Positions 1-9,533 of a DNA stretch of 64,000 nucleotides are shown here, piece by piece. This DNA is from Sphingomonas sp. PsM26. GTDB taxonomy: Bacteria > Pseudomonadota > Alphaproteobacteria > Sphingomonadales > Sphingomonadaceae. The stretch lies in assembly GCA_030433805.1 (NCBI GenBank), contig JARUXA010000001.1, positions 1 through 64,000 of the forward strand, in the 5' to 3' direction. The notes under the pieces are model-generated. The model searched no databases, had not been told where the DNA came from, and saw nothing but the letters and a program-made list of their open reading frames with translations. Every line of letters starts with the position of its first letter. Position 1 is the stretch's first letter. Position numbers and translations under genes: made by a program.

Positions 1-103
1 CACTTCTCCCCCGGCGCGGCGGCCCCGCCCGGCCCCCCCCCCGCGTGGGCTCCCCCCGCCGGCCGCCCGCGCCCCCGGCCCCCCCCCCCCCCCCCACTAG
101 GGG
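1..103. other. C-homopolymer-rich window end, probable low-quality sequence
   Basis: The first 103 bases are almost only C and G, with a 10-base C run at 33-42 and a 17-base C run at 79-95. Nothing like this occurs in the remaining 63.9 kb, where ordinary coding sequence starts at once. The pattern is typical of a poorly resolved contig end or polishing error. I see no gene in it. Confidence 0.7.
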
Positions 104-1219
104 TCAAGCGACCGGATCGGTCTCGCGGACGATCGGCGGACGACCGCGCCGACGACGCGGCTTTTCAGCTTCGCCATCCGCATCGCCGGGCGTCACCGCC
201 GACACGTTGAGCGACGGCGGGAGGAGATCGGCAGAAAAGCCGTTATCTTCCCCCTCATCGGAGCTATCGGTGGTTGCTGCAACAGGCTCGGGTGCGACTG
301 CGGTTGCGTCACGCCGCGGGCGACCGCGGCCACGACGGGGTGGCTCGCTGGCTTCGGGCTGGATCGGCACGACCGCTTCCATCGCTTCGGGTTGCGCTTC
401 CGTTGCGGATGGCAAAGGAGCGTCCTCACTGCGCACATCGCGCGGGGCGCGTTCTTCAGTGCGTACGGTGTCGCGCTTCCGGTCCTCACGCGGGCGATCC
501 TCACGGGAGCGATCGTAACCGCCTTCGTCTTGAGCGTTGCCGTTCGAGGCACGCCGCGGACGTTCGTTCTGGTCGTCGCCTCCGCGCGAGTCCGTCGCGC
601 CATTCTGGGCATCGCCCAGCGAACGGTTGCCGTTGCGAGCATAACCGCGATCGGCATCGCTGCGATTGTCGTTGCGATATGTGTCCTGCCGCACGTCGGG
701 ACGGTTGCCGTCCTGACGGCCATTGTCTTGCCGGGGCTCCTGGCGCGAATCCGAGCGGTTGCCATCCTGGCGGTTACTGTCGCGGCTTTCCTGACGACCC
801 TCTTGGCGCCCGTCCTGACGCCCGTCCTGACGATAACCGTTCTGACTGCCGCGCTGTTGTTCCGCGGGAGCGATACGCTCGCCTTCGTCCTCGAATTCGG
901 TGTCGTCCTCGTCGAGCGTCGCGCCCTGGATGCGGCGCTGGACCGGGCCGCCATTTTCCTCGATGCGCGCGCGGGTTTCCGCGAGGACACGGAAGTAATG
1001 GTCGGCGAACTGGAGGTAATATTCGACGTTGACGCGGTCGCCCTGCATCTGGGCGTCGCGCGCGAGCGTCTTGTATTTCTCGAGCAGCTGCGCCGCATTG
1101 CCGCGTGCGCGGTTGTCGATGCGGTTTCCGGTATCGAGACGTCCCGGGTTTCCACCTTGCGAGCGCTGCTGCTGCCCGCCACGGCCGCGACGGCGACCGG
1201 CCTGACGATTGTTGATCAA
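104..1219 (-). CDS. DUF4167 domain-containing, R/Q/D/N-rich protein
   Basis: Conserved alphaproteobacterial protein of unknown function; its basic, disordered nature suggests nucleic-acid or ribosome association (inference). I place the start at a TTG codon (1219-1217) giving LINNRQAGRRRGRGG, which matches the usual N-terminus of the family, with an AGGACA-like ribosome site about 8 bases upstream. An ATG at 1369 would add 50 residues unlike the family. Residues about 1-100 carry the DUF4167 core (a helical stretch with YLQFADHYFRV). Then comes a long low-complexity region built on RQDG/RQEG/NRQD units, then acidic and RRGRPRR AT-hook-like segments at the C-terminus. About 371 residues. It lies downstream of prmC and prfA on the same strand, the usual alphaproteobacterial order. 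The stop codon directly abuts the poor-quality window end, so the very C-terminus should be confirmed. Confidence 0.8.
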   Translation of the reverse strand: MINNRQAGRRRGRGGQQQRSQGGNPGRLDTGNRIDNRARGNAAQLLEKYKTLARDAQMQGDRVNVEYYLQFADHYFRVLAETRARIEENGGPVQRRIQGATLDEDDTEFEDEGERIAPAEQQRGSQNGYRQDGRQDGRQEGRQESRDSNRQDGNRSDSRQEPRQDNGRQDGNRPDVRQDTYRNDNRSDADRGYARNGNRSLGDAQNGATDSRGGDDQNERPRRASNGNAQDEGGYDRSREDRPREDRKRDTVRTEERAPRDVRSEDAPLPSATEAQPEAMEAVVPIQPEASEPPRRGRGRPRRDATAVAPEPVAATTDSSDEGEDNGFSADLLPPSLNVSAVTPGDADGEAEKPRRRRGRPPIVRETDPVA

Positions 1220-1475
1220 GTTCTTGTTGTCCTGTCCTTGGAAACCAACCGGGTCGTGCTCCAGAAATATGGATGCAAATGCCCCTTGCGCACCGACCGC
1301 CGACCATCGGCGAAGTGCGCTTGCCAGCGTCGCCGGACCGGGCAACTGCATGACGAAGGGAGCGGGCAACAGCCCATTTTCAACACATTACGATGAAAAT
1401 GCGAGCCCCTATCGGCAGCAATAGCGGTTTGCGGCGCATTCTCCAAGCGGAATATTAGCGCAGCCGTGCGATCGG

Positions 1476-2549
1476 TCATGACAGCCGTGTCGCCACCAGC
1501 GCGCGTGGATTCCCCCCGAGATCCTTCCCGAGCCGCACCGCAAACCCCTGTTCTACCAGCAAGTCCGTGACCGGTTGCGACTGGGTAGCACCGATCTCAA
1601 GGATCGCTGCGCCACCGTCGCCAAGCAAGGCCGCAAGTTGCGGGATGAGGGTACGATAGTCGTCCAGCCCATGCGCTCCGGCGAACAGCGCCGCGCTGGG
1701 CTCATGCTCGGCGACTTCGCGCGGCAGGACTTCGGTTGTCCCGATATAAGGGGGATTGGCGAGGATAAGATCGAACCGCCCGGTCACGTTGTCCGCCCAA
1801 TTGCCAAGCGCGAAAGTCGCGCGGTCTGCCAGATCCAGCGTGACCGCGTTGCGCCTAGCGTAATCCAAGGCGACGTTGGACTGGTCGACCCCGAGGCCAG
1901 TCGCGCCCGGCCATTCGGCGAGCGCCGCGAGTAGGAGCGTTCCGGGTCCGGTGCCGAGATCGAGGATGCGGGCTGGCGGGCTTTTGGCAAAATGCGCGAC
2001 CGCTGCGTCGAGCAGCGTTTCGCTGTCCGCGCGGGGAACGAGCACGCCAGGGCCGACCGCGAGCTCGATCGTCCAGAAGGCGCGCGTGCCGGTGATATAG
2101 GCGATCGGTTCCTGAGCGAGACGGCGCGCGAGCAGCGGGGCGAAGGTGTCGGGCACGGCGGCATCGAGCCGGGAGAGCAACAGCATCTCGCGCGGGATGG
2201 CGAGCGCGTGTGCCATCAGCAGTTCGGCATCGAGCCGCGGGGTGTGGCTGAACGTGGCGAGGTGCCGGGTAGCGGACGCAAGCGATGCCCTGATTTTGTC
2301 CCCTCCTTGCGGGGAAGCGTCGCGAAGACCGGCGAGGTCGGGTGCGCTGGACGGCCCCACCCCAACCCCTCCCCCAAGGGGGAGGGGCTTACCCTCTGCT
2401 TCTTCTGCTTCTCGCCCCTCCCCTTCAGGGGAGGGGATTGGGGTGGGGGGAGCCTCGCAGAGACCACCAACGTCGGGCGTGCTGGGCGGCCCCACCCCAA
2501 CCCCTCCCCTGAAGGGGAGGTGCTTAGACGTATCCACCGGCTCAGCCAT
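1476..2549 (-). CDS. prmC: Peptide chain release factor N5-glutamine methyltransferase, with repeat-derived N-terminal extension
   Basis: Uses S-adenosylmethionine to methylate the glutamine of the GGQ motif in release factors, here encoded next door by prfA. Cytoplasmic. Family landmarks: SAM-binding DLGTGPGT at about 197-204 and catalytic NPPY at about 265-268. I chose ATG at 2549 because it overlaps the prfA stop (ATGGCTGA), implying coupling; an ATG at 2576 lies further inside prfA. From that start the first ~85 residues are not PrmC. They are encoded by two direct copies and one inverted copy of a GC-rich palindromic repeat, giving a Gly/Pro-rich linker in which GGVGVGP occurs twice. Normal PrmC homology begins near [12 protein letters not shown]. 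Alternative starts are an internal GTG in the second repeat copy, or a non-standard ATC that follows AAGGAGG at good spacing. Function is certain; the true N-terminus is not. Confidence 0.9.
   Translation of the reverse strand: MAEPVDTSKHLPFRGGVGVGPPSTPDVGGLCEAPPTPIPSPEGEGREAEEAEGKPLPLGGGVGVGPSSAPDLAGLRDASPQGGDKIRASLASATRHLATFSHTPRLDAELLMAHALAIPREMLLLSRLDAAVPDTFAPLLARRLAQEPIAYITGTRAFWTIELAVGPGVLVPRADSETLLDAAVAHFAKSPPARILDLGTGPGTLLLAALAEWPGATGLGVDQSNVALDYARRNAVTLDLADRATFALGNWADNVTGRFDLILANPPYIGTTEVLPREVAEHEPSAALFAGAHGLDDYRTLIPQLAALLGDGGAAILEIGATQSQPVTDLLVEQGFAVRLGKDLGGNPRALVATRLS
2316..2525. repeat. Palindromic GC-rich repeat cluster inside prmC (family 1)
   Basis: Two direct copies at about 2316-2390 and 2451-2525 share the core GGCCCCACCCCAACCCCTCC and flanking AGCnTCGC...GCGCTGG-type sequence. 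A shorter inverted core lies between them at about 2415-2449. Each core contains a CCCCTCC...GGAGGGG palindrome. The copies contain no stop codon in several frames, so they can be read through as protein. Related elements occur at 11946-12097. Confidence 0.85.
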
Positions 2550-3615
2550 CCAGCGACGCCAGCCGCTCCGCTTCATCCTGCGCGATCAAGGCGCCAAGCA
2601 ATTCTTCCATTTCCCCCTGCAAAATCTCCGGCAACCGGTGCAGCGTCAGGTTGATCCGGTGATCGGTTACGCGTCCCTGCGGGAAATTATAGGTGCGAAT
2701 CCGCTCTGACCGGTCGCCCGACCCGACCATTGATTTGCGTGCGCCTGCGCGTTCGGTGTGGAGCCGCTCACGCTCGGCCTCGTACAGCCGGGTGCGAAGG
2801 ACCTTCATCGCCTTGGCGCGGTTCTTGTGCTGCGACTTCTCGTCCTGCTGGATCACGACCAGCCCGGTCGGGATGTGGACGATCCGCACCGCGGAATCGG
2901 TCGTGTTGACCGACTGCCCGCCCGGCCCCGACGAGCGATAGACGTCGATCCGCAGATCCTTGTCGTCGATCTTGACGTCGACCTCTTCCGCCTCGGGTAG
3001 CACCGCGACCGTCGCCGCCGAAGTGTGGATCCGCCCCTGCGCTTCAGTCGCGGGGACACGCTGGACGCGGTGGACGCCGCTTTCGAATTTCAATTTGGCG
3101 AACACGCCCTTGCCCTCGACCGAGGCGATCGCTTCCTTGAACCCGCCGCTTTCGGAGCTGGAGGCGGAGATCAGCTCGACCTTCCACCCCTGCCCTTCGG
3201 CATAGCGCTGGTACATGCGGAACAGGTCGGCGGCGAACAGCGCGGCTTCGTCGCCGCCGGTGCCCGCGCGGATTTCGAGCATCGCGGCGCGTTCGTCCGC
3301 GGCATCGCGCGGGAGCAAGGCGAGCGACAAGGCGCGCTCGGCGTCGGGGAGCGTGCCGCGGATCGCCTCGATCTCCTCGCGCGCCATCGTCTTGATCTCG
3401 GGGTCGTCGTCGGCTTCCATACCCGCGAGCACGCCAAGCTCGGCGCGCAACCGCCGCACCTCACCCGCCGCGCGCGCGACGGGTTCGAGCTCGGCATATT
3501 CCTTCGATACCGCGACGAATCGGTCGGACGGGAGGTCGCCGGTTGCCATCAACGCGGACAATTCGTCACGCCGCGCCTCGATCTGCGCGATCCGTTCGGG
3601 GGAGATGGAGCTCAT
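2542..3615 (-). CDS. prfA: Peptide chain release factor 1
   Basis: Recognises UAA and UAG stop codons in the ribosomal A site and triggers peptide release. 357 residues, normal for the family. It has the GGQ motif at about 232-234 in [14 protein letters not shown], the PAT stop-codon recognition motif in [13 protein letters not shown], and the N-terminal helical domain. The gene lies between hisS upstream and prmC downstream on the same strand. The prmC ATG overlaps its stop codon, so enzyme and substrate are probably made together. Confidence 0.98.
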   Translation of the reverse strand: MSSISPERIAQIEARRDELSALMATGDLPSDRFVAVSKEYAELEPVARAAGEVRRLRAELGVLAGMEADDDPEIKTMAREEIEAIRGTLPDAERALSLALLPRDAADERAAMLEIRAGTGGDEAALFAADLFRMYQRYAEGQGWKVELISASSSESGGFKEAIASVEGKGVFAKLKFESGVHRVQRVPATEAQGRIHTSAATVAVLPEAEEVDVKIDDKDLRIDVYRSSGPGGQSVNTTDSAVRIVHIPTGLVVIQQDEKSQHKNRAKAMKVLRTRLYEAERERLHTERAGARKSMVGSGDRSERIRTYNFPQGRVTDHRINLTLHRLPEILQGEMEELLGALIAQDEAERLASLDG

Positions 3616-3661
3616 GCGGTGCGCATACCCTTCGCCGGGGAAGCGAGCGAGGAAAGCGTCA

Positions 3662-4906
3662 TCATGCGCCGACCAGTCGCTGCGTCAGCGTCTTCACCGT
3701 TTCGTGTTCCGGGACATCCGTCGCGGCGCGCGTGCTAAAGACGGGCGCATCCCCGTCGAGCCGCAGCCCGACGACGACCTTCGCTCCCAACTTCGCCGCC
3801 TTGTCGAAGCGTTTGCGCGGCGAACCCGTCGCGACCATCTCGGCGGAGAGGCCATTCTCGCGGAACAGCTTGAGCGCGCGAAACGCGGTGGCCAGCGCGG
3901 CATCGTCCTCGACCGCGATCGCGACGTCCGGCCCTTCGACCACCGGCTCCTCGAGCAACATCGCCAGCCGCTCGATCCCCGCCGCCCAGCCGACGCCGGG
4001 CGTCTCCGGCCCGCCGAGCGACCCGACCAGCCCGTCATAGCGTCCGCCCGCGAGCACGGTGCCTTGCGCGCCCAGCCGGTCGGTGACGAATTCGAAGGCG
4101 GTGTGGCGGTAATAATCGAGCCCGCGCACCAACCGCGCGTTGCGCGTCCACGCCACGCCAGCCGCATCCAGGCCCGCCGTCACGGCATCGAAGAAGGCAC
4201 GCGCTTCATCCGTCAGATACGCATCGATATCGGGCGCGCTGTCGGCGACCGGGCGATCGCGCGGGTCTTTCGAATCGAGGATGCGCAACGGATTCTTGTC
4301 GAGCCGCGCAAGGCTGTCCTCCGACAACACGTCACGGTGCGCTTCGAAATGCGCGACCAGCGCGGCGCGCCACGCATCGCGCGTTTCGGCATCCCCCAAA
4401 GTATTGAGCTGCAACGTCACGCCATCCGCGATCCCGAGCTCATGCAGCAACTGGTCCGCCAGCACGAGCAGCTCGACGTCGGCAGCGGGCTCGGCCGCGC
4501 CGATCACCTCGGCATCGATCTGGTGAAACTGGCGGAAGCGCCCCTTTTGCGGGCGTTCGTAGCGGAACACCGGCCCGTGCGTCGCGAGCTTCAGGGGGGC
4601 ATATTGCTGCCACCCCTCGGTCAGATAGGCGCGCGCCAGCCCCGCGGTGAATTCGGGGCGCAGCGTCAGCGAATCGCCGCCGCGATCCTCGAACGTGTAC
4701 ATTTCCTTCGAGACGACATCGGTCGTCTCGCCGAGCGAACGCGCGAACACCGCGGTGCTCTCGAACACGGGGATGTCGACGCGCTGGAAGCAGTACAGCT
4801 TGCGGACGCGATCAAACGCCTCGACCACGCGGGTGAAGCGACGCTGCTCGTCGCCAAAGATGTCCTGCGTTCCGCGGATGCGCTTGGGGGTTTCGATACG
4901 GGCCAT
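3662..4906 (-). CDS. hisS: Histidine-tRNA ligase
   Basis: Class II aminoacyl-tRNA synthetase that charges tRNA-His. I start it at the ATG at 4906 ([17 protein letters not shown]), which matches the family; an ATG 56 codons further upstream would add an unrelated stretch. 414 residues. Motif 2 is visible as [16 protein letters not shown] at about 114-129, and the histidine-specific loop as [13 protein letters not shown]. The C-terminal anticodon-binding domain is complete. It is first in a minus-strand run with prfA and prmC and divergent from the DUF1345 gene, with 134 bases between the starts that should hold both promoters. Confidence 0.97.
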   Translation of the reverse strand: MARIETPKRIRGTQDIFGDEQRRFTRVVEAFDRVRKLYCFQRVDIPVFESTAVFARSLGETTDVVSKEMYTFEDRGGDSLTLRPEFTAGLARAYLTEGWQQYAPLKLATHGPVFRYERPQKGRFRQFHQIDAEVIGAAEPAADVELLVLADQLLHELGIADGVTLQLNTLGDAETRDAWRAALVAHFEAHRDVLSEDSLARLDKNPLRILDSKDPRDRPVADSAPDIDAYLTDEARAFFDAVTAGLDAAGVAWTRNARLVRGLDYYRHTAFEFVTDRLGAQGTVLAGGRYDGLVGSLGGPETPGVGWAAGIERLAMLLEEPVVEGPDVAIAVEDDAALATAFRALKLFRENGLSAEMVATGSPRKRFDKAAKLGAKVVVGLRLDGDAPVFSTRAATDVPEHETVKTLTQRLVGA

Positions 4907-5040
4907 AACCCGCGATCCTGTAGGGGAGCGGCACCGGTTGCGCCAGATACTTGTCACGGGCGGGCCCCCGCAAGATGACAAGTCTGCCATGTAGCCGGCG
5001 CAGCATTGCGGTAGCGCACACGCTCTGTAACACCCGCGTG

Positions 5041-5691
5041 ATGGCCTTCGATATCGGCAACCGGATTGCCCCACCCCGCTTTGTCCTGTTCACCCTGTTG
5101 TTCGTGGCGGGCATCTTCCTCGCGATCCCGCCGCTCGGCTGGGGGCGCGGGACGATGGCGGCGTTCGACGTGGCGGGCACGGTCTTCCTGATCGCGGTCA
5201 TACCCTTGTTGCGCCGGGGCGAAGCGGGCCAGATGCGCAAACAGGCCGCCGCCAACGATGCCAATCGCGCGGGGCTGCTCGTGCTGACCGGGCTGACGAT
5301 GCTCGTCATCCTGACGTCGGTGTTCAAGGAAACGCAGGGCAAGACCAACTTGATCGGGACGCTGCTGATCATCGGCACGCTGGTCGTGGCGTGGCTGTTC
5401 TCGAACACCGTCTATGCGATGCATTATGCACATCTTTTCTATTCGGACGACGATGACGACGGCAAGGATTACGGCGGGATCGATTTCCCCAAATGCGACG
5501 AACCCGATTATTGGGACTTCCTCTATTTCAGCTTCACGCTGGGGATGACGTTCCAGACCTCCGACGTCGAAATCTCGTCGCGGCGGGTGCGGCGGACGGT
5601 GCTGGGACATTCCGTTGCTGCCTTCGTCTTCAACATCGGCGTGCTCGCCTTCACGATCAACGTCCTGGGCGGCAGCAGTAGCGGTGGATGA
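5041..5691 (+). CDS. DUF1345 family membrane protein
   Basis: A 216-residue polytopic inner-membrane protein with about five hydrophobic segments (near residues 10-30, 35-55, 78-98, 105-125 and 190-212). The DUF1345 signature region [22 protein letters not shown] lies before the last helix, with an acidic loop [12 protein letters not shown] ahead of it. Function unknown. The start at 5041 begins [14 protein letters not shown]; the reading frame is open further upstream but without family character. Divergent from hisS. Confidence 0.85.
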   Translation: MAFDIGNRIAPPRFVLFTLLFVAGIFLAIPPLGWGRGTMAAFDVAGTVFLIAVIPLLRRGEAGQMRKQAAANDANRAGLLVLTGLTMLVILTSVFKETQGKTNLIGTLLIIGTLVVAWLFSNTVYAMHYAHLFYSDDDDDGKDYGGIDFPKCDEPDYWDFLYFSFTLGMTFQTSDVEISSRRVRRTVLGHSVAAFVFNIGVLAFTINVLGGSSSGG

Positions 5692-5797
5692 TGGGGTGGA
5701 CGCGCGCCGCGTTACCCGCTTAAATCACCGCAACAGCCGAGTTTTGCTCCACTCCTCCTGGCGTCGCGATCGGCGCCTTATTCGGAAAGTCCCCTGC

Positions 5798-7723
5798 ATG
5801 ATCCGTCGCGCCGCGTTCACCGCCCTGCTGCTGTCCACGACCGTCACCACCGCCTTCGCCCAGACTTCGAACGTCCAGAATTCCAAGCCGCAGCCGGTGC
5901 CGATCGTCGACACCATCCCCGCCGCGAAGGACACGCCCTTCCCCGGCACGATGACGCTCGCGATCGATGCGACCGACACGACGCGGGGCATTTTCAAGAC
6001 GCGCGAAACGCTCACCGGGGTCACCGCCGGACCGATGACGCTGCTCTTCCCCAAATGGCTCCCCGGCAACCATTCGCCCTCGGGCCAACTCGACAAGCTT
6101 GCCGGGGTTCACATCCACGGCGGCGGCAAGGAACTCGCCTGGACGCGTGATCCGGTCGACGTCTACGCCTATCACATCGACATTCCCGCGGGCGTGACCC
6201 AGCTCGATATCGACCTGCAATTCCTCTCGGCCACCGCACCCGATCAGGGATCGGTGGTGATGACGCCCAACATGCTGCGCCTCCAGTGGAACGCGATGAG
6301 CCTCTATCCGGCGGGCTATTTCACCCGGCAGATTCCGGTCACGGCGACGGTGACCTATCCCGCCGGCTTCACCGCGTCTTCGGGGCTTCCGTCCAAGGCA
6401 GCCGGCGCGGTCTACACCTATGAACCGACCAATTACGAAGTGCTGGTCGACTCCCCCGTGCTGGCGGGGCGCTATTACAAGCAGTGGGCGCTCAGCCCAC
6501 GGGTCAATCTGGACGTCTATGCCGACACTCCTGCTGAGCTTGCGGCAACCCCTGAACAGATCGCAGCGCACAAGCGGCTCGTCGACCAGGCGGTCAAGCT
6601 CTACGGATCGCAGCATTACGACACGTACGAATTCCTGCTGTCGATCTCCGACCTGATGGGCGGAATTGGGCTCGAGCATCACCGCTCGTCGGAAGACGGG
6701 GTCAAGCCCGGCTATTTCACCAAGTGGAGCGATGGTCCAGGATCGCGCAACCTGCTGCCGCATGAATATAATCACAGCTGGGACGGCAAGTTCCGCCGCG
6801 GCGCCGACCTGTGGACCCCCGATTTCCGCACGCCGATGCGCGGTAGCCTGCTGTGGGTGTATGAAGGGCAGACGCAGTTCTGGGGGTATGTACTGCAAGC
6901 GCGGTCGGGAATCGTCTCGAAACAGGACACGCTGGACATGTACGCGATGATCCTCGCCAGCCTCGACAACCGTCCAGCCCGCGAATGGCGCGACATGGTC
7001 GATACCACCAACGACCCCGTCATCTCACAGCGCCGCCCCAAGGGCTGGCTGAGCTATCAGCGGTCGGAGGACTATTACAACGAGGGTCTGCTGGTGTGGA
7101 TGGAGGTCGATTCGATCCTCCGCAAGCAATCGGGGGGCAAGAAGTCGATCGACGATTTCGGCCGCGCGTTCTTCGGGCTGAAGGACGGGGATTATGGTCA
7201 GGTGACCTACACGTTTGAGGACGTGGTGAAGACGCTCCAGGCGATCCAGCCCTATGATTGGGCCGGGCTACTCACCAAGCGGCTCACCGAAACCGGCGCA
7301 CGCGCGCCGATCACCGGATTCGAAAACAACGGGTACAAGCTCGTCTATACCGAGGAGCCGACGCTCTCGTTCAAGAACGCCGAGACGTCGCGCAAGATGA
7401 CCGACCTGACCTATTCGATCGGCACCACGCTCAACAAGGACGGCGGCGTGACGGGCGTCGGCTGGGACAGCCCAGCCTTCAAGGCGGGGATCACGGTCGG
7501 CGACAGCATCGTCGCGGTGAACGGGACGGCCTATTCGGACAGCGTGCTGAAAGCTGCGATCACCGCAGCAAAAACGAGCAAGACGCCGATCGTGCTGCTG
7601 GTGAAGGCGAACGATTCGATCACGTCTGTCAACATCGATCATCACGACGGGCTGCGCTATCCGCGGCTTCAGAAGAGCGGCACCGGCGAGGGTGGTCTGG
7701 ATCGTCTGCTGATGCCCCGCTAA
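5798..7723 (+). CDS. M61 family metallopeptidase with PDZ domain, secreted
   Basis: Predicted glycyl-aminopeptidase-type zinc peptidase exported to the periplasm. The start at 5798 gives a classical signal peptide (MIRRAAFTALLLSTTVTTAFA, cleavage after AFA near residue 21). An N-terminal beta-sandwich domain is followed by the catalytic thermolysin-like domain with HEYNH (HExxH) at about 322-326. A C-terminal PDZ domain follows around 550-600 (SPAFKAGITVGDSIVAVNG). 641 residues, normal for M61 proteins. It stands alone between DUF1345 and ppa on the plus strand. Natural substrates are unknown. Confidence 0.92.
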   Translation: MIRRAAFTALLLSTTVTTAFAQTSNVQNSKPQPVPIVDTIPAAKDTPFPGTMTLAIDATDTTRGIFKTRETLTGVTAGPMTLLFPKWLPGNHSPSGQLDKLAGVHIHGGGKELAWTRDPVDVYAYHIDIPAGVTQLDIDLQFLSATAPDQGSVVMTPNMLRLQWNAMSLYPAGYFTRQIPVTATVTYPAGFTASSGLPSKAAGAVYTYEPTNYEVLVDSPVLAGRYYKQWALSPRVNLDVYADTPAELAATPEQIAAHKRLVDQAVKLYGSQHYDTYEFLLSISDLMGGIGLEHHRSSEDGVKPGYFTKWSDGPGSRNLLPHEYNHSWDGKFRRGADLWTPDFRTPMRGSLLWVYEGQTQFWGYVLQARSGIVSKQDTLDMYAMILASLDNRPAREWRDMVDTTNDPVISQRRPKGWLSYQRSEDYYNEGLLVWMEVDSILRKQSGGKKSIDDFGRAFFGLKDGDYGQVTYTFEDVVKTLQAIQPYDWAGLLTKRLTETGARAPITGFENNGYKLVYTEEPTLSFKNAETSRKMTDLTYSIGTTLNKDGGVTGVGWDSPAFKAGITVGDSIVAVNGTAYSDSVLKAAITAAKTSKTPIVLLVKANDSITSVNIDHHDGLRYPRLQKSGTGEGGLDRLLMPR

Positions 7724-7780
7724 GGGAGGCTCAGTAAACGTTCCTTAACCCTTAACCAAATCAACAAGTCAGGAATCACC

Positions 7781-8353
7781 ATGCGTATCGACATGATCTC
7801 GGTCGGGAAGAGCCCGCCGGACGACCTCAACGTCATCATCGAAGTCCCGACCGGCGGCGAGCCGGTGAAGTATGAGTTCGACAAGGCCAGCGGCGCGCTG
7901 TTCGTCGATCGCATCCTCCACACGCCGATGCGCTACCCGGCGAACTATGGCTTCGTGCCGCACACGCTGTCGCCCGATGGCGATCCGCTCGACGCGCTGG
8001 TCGTTGCGCGCTCGCCGTTCATCCCGGGCTGCGTCGTGCGCGCACGGCCGATCGCGGTGCTCAACCTGGAAGACGAAGCCGGCGGCGACGAGAAGCTCGT
8101 GTGCGTTCCGGTCGACTCGACCTTCCCGTATTATTCGAACGTCAGCGAGCGTGGCGATATGCCCGAGATCGTGTTCGAGCAGATCGAGCACTTCTTCACC
8201 CACTATAAGGACCTGGAGAAGAAGAAGTGGGTCCGCGTCGGCAAGTGGGGCGACCGTGACGAGGCGCGCAAGGTCGTGATCGAAGCGATCGAGCGCTACG
8301 AAGAAGCCAAGAAGGCGGGCGATCCGGCCCCCGGCATGGACGTCGACGCCTGA
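7781..8353 (+). CDS. ppa: Inorganic pyrophosphatase, soluble family I
   Basis: Hydrolyses pyrophosphate to two phosphates in the cytoplasm and so pulls biosynthetic reactions forward. 190 residues. The family signature DGDPLDALV lies at 66-74, with the metal-binding aspartates, and RYPANYGFVPHT just before it. The start MRIDMISVGKSPPDDLNVIIEVP matches the family. It has its own AT-rich leader (7724-7780) and a hairpin after the stop, so is probably monocistronic. Confidence 0.97.
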   Translation: MRIDMISVGKSPPDDLNVIIEVPTGGEPVKYEFDKASGALFVDRILHTPMRYPANYGFVPHTLSPDGDPLDALVVARSPFIPGCVVRARPIAVLNLEDEAGGDEKLVCVPVDSTFPYYSNVSERGDMPEIVFEQIEHFFTHYKDLEKKKWVRVGKWGDRDEARKVVIEAIERYEEAKKAGDPAPGMDVDA

Positions 8354-8357
8354 TGTG

Positions 8358-8400
8358 ATTCAGCCCATCGCCGCGCCATCGGCGCGACGACGGGCTGAAA
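8358..8400. terminator. Imperfect hairpin between convergent ppa and SDR genes
   Basis: The sequence has left arm TTCAGCCCATCGCCGCGCC and right arm GGCGCGACGACGGGCTGAA, an inverted repeat with few mismatches and a short loop. It lies between two convergent genes and may end transcription from both sides. There is no long T-run, so efficiency is uncertain. Confidence 0.5.
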
Positions 8401-8421
8401 CAGGTTTGGTGCCGCCGGTGC

Positions 8422-9207
8422 TTAGCCCGTTACGCCCCGGCGCATCATCTTGCGCAGCCGCCCCGGCAACCAGCGCGCCGCGAACGCCATGCGGTCCGCG
8501 GTTTTGCCCACGAAAGTGTGGACCCGGTCGCCATGCACCGCGTCCCATGCCGCCTGCGCAACCGCATCTACCCCGGTGAGCTCCAGCCCCGCGCCGGTGA
8601 CGACCTCGCGAATCGACTGGTTGCTGCTGCCTGCGGGCGCATGGAGCAACGGGGTGTCGATGAAGCTCGGCACGATGTCGCGCACCTTGATCCCTGCCCC
8701 GTACCATTCGCCGTCGAGCGCCTCGGTCAATGCACGTACGCCGAACTTGGTCGCGGAATAGACCGGCAGGCCTGAGCTGCCATAGATCGCCGAGGCAGAG
8801 GCGGTGTTAAGCAGGCACGATCCCTGCGTCCGCGCCAGATAGGCGTAGCCGATCTTCGCACCGTTGAGCACGCCGACGAGGTTGATCGCGACGACGCGGT
8901 CGAGGTCTTCGAAGCTCATCTCGGCGATCGGGCCGCCCGTGCCGATTCCCGCGTTGTTGAACAGTACGTCGAGCCTGCCCCCGGTGGCGGCGGTGAACGC
9001 GTCGAGGCTCGCGACCCAGGCGTCGCGGTCGCGGACGTCCATGGCGTAGGTCTCGGCCATGCCGGGGGGCAGCATCGCGGCGGTTTCGGCGAGGCCCTGG
9101 CGGTTGACGTCGGCGAGCCCGACGCGCCAGCCCTTCGCGGCGAACAGTTTCGCGGTTGCTTGGCCAATGCCGGAGCCGCCGCCGGTGATGAAGATCGCCT
9201 GTTGCAT
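8422..9207 (-). CDS. SDR family oxidoreductase
   Basis: Classical short-chain dehydrogenase/reductase, 261 residues from ATG 9207. Shows the NAD(P)-binding TGGGSGIG at residues 8-15, the NNAG structural motif, and the catalytic Ser...Tyr-x-x-x-Lys in SSGLPVYSATKFG. An aspartate after strand 2 (LADVNRQG) suggests NAD(H) preference (inference). The substrate is not predictable. The C-terminus is basic (RWLPGRLRKMMRRG), suggesting membrane-surface association. It is convergent with ppa and divergent from the ABC importer, with a 326-base gap that holds an inverted-repeat element. Confidence 0.88.
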   Translation of the reverse strand: MQQAIFITGGGSGIGQATAKLFAAKGWRVGLADVNRQGLAETAAMLPPGMAETYAMDVRDRDAWVASLDAFTAATGGRLDVLFNNAGIGTGGPIAEMSFEDLDRVVAINLVGVLNGAKIGYAYLARTQGSCLLNTASASAIYGSSGLPVYSATKFGVRALTEALDGEWYGAGIKVRDIVPSFIDTPLLHAPAGSSNQSIREVVTGAGLELTGVDAVAQAAWDAVHGDRVHTFVGKTADRMAFAARWLPGRLRKMMRRGVTG

Positions 9208-9363
9208 CCCGTTTCCCCTTGTCTGCCCGACGTGTCCCGCCCAACCGGGCCGCACGGGCTATGGCGGGGAGTCTGCGGCAGGGCGGACGCTGGGACAAGT
9301 CCGGGTCAGCCCGCGGTTTGCGGGGGCGGGGGCATTTGAATTCTTCCTCCCTTCCTACCTTCC

Positions 9364-9469
9364 GCTTCCCCGGCGAAGGCCGGGGCCCAGGAACGCAGGT
9401 TTTTGGAATTGGGCGCAGCTTCCGATGATGACCGGCCCGCTCCTGGGCCCCGGCCTTCGCCGGGGAAGC
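9364..9469. repeat. Perfect 29-bp inverted repeat (family 2)
   Basis: Left arm 9364-9392 (GCTTCCCCGGCGAAGGCCGG then GGCCCAGGA) and right arm 9441-9469 are exact reverse complements over 29 bases, with a 48-base spacer. Each arm also contains its own short palindrome CCCCGGC...GCCGGGG. A near-identical element is at 44948-45054. It fills most of the 326-base gap between the SDR and the importer ATPase; I see no gene there. Confidence 0.9.
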
Positions 9470-9533
9470 GGGACTTATGACAGGGCCTGCAATGGGTTTG
9501 ACGCCCGCGGCACCGTCCCGCACAAGCGGAGCG

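Noticed and set aside
3215..4978. Long plus-strand ORF opposite prfA/hisS
   Set aside because: Arg/Ser/Ala-rich shadow typical of antisense frames in GC-rich DNA; prfA and hisS on the other strand are certain.
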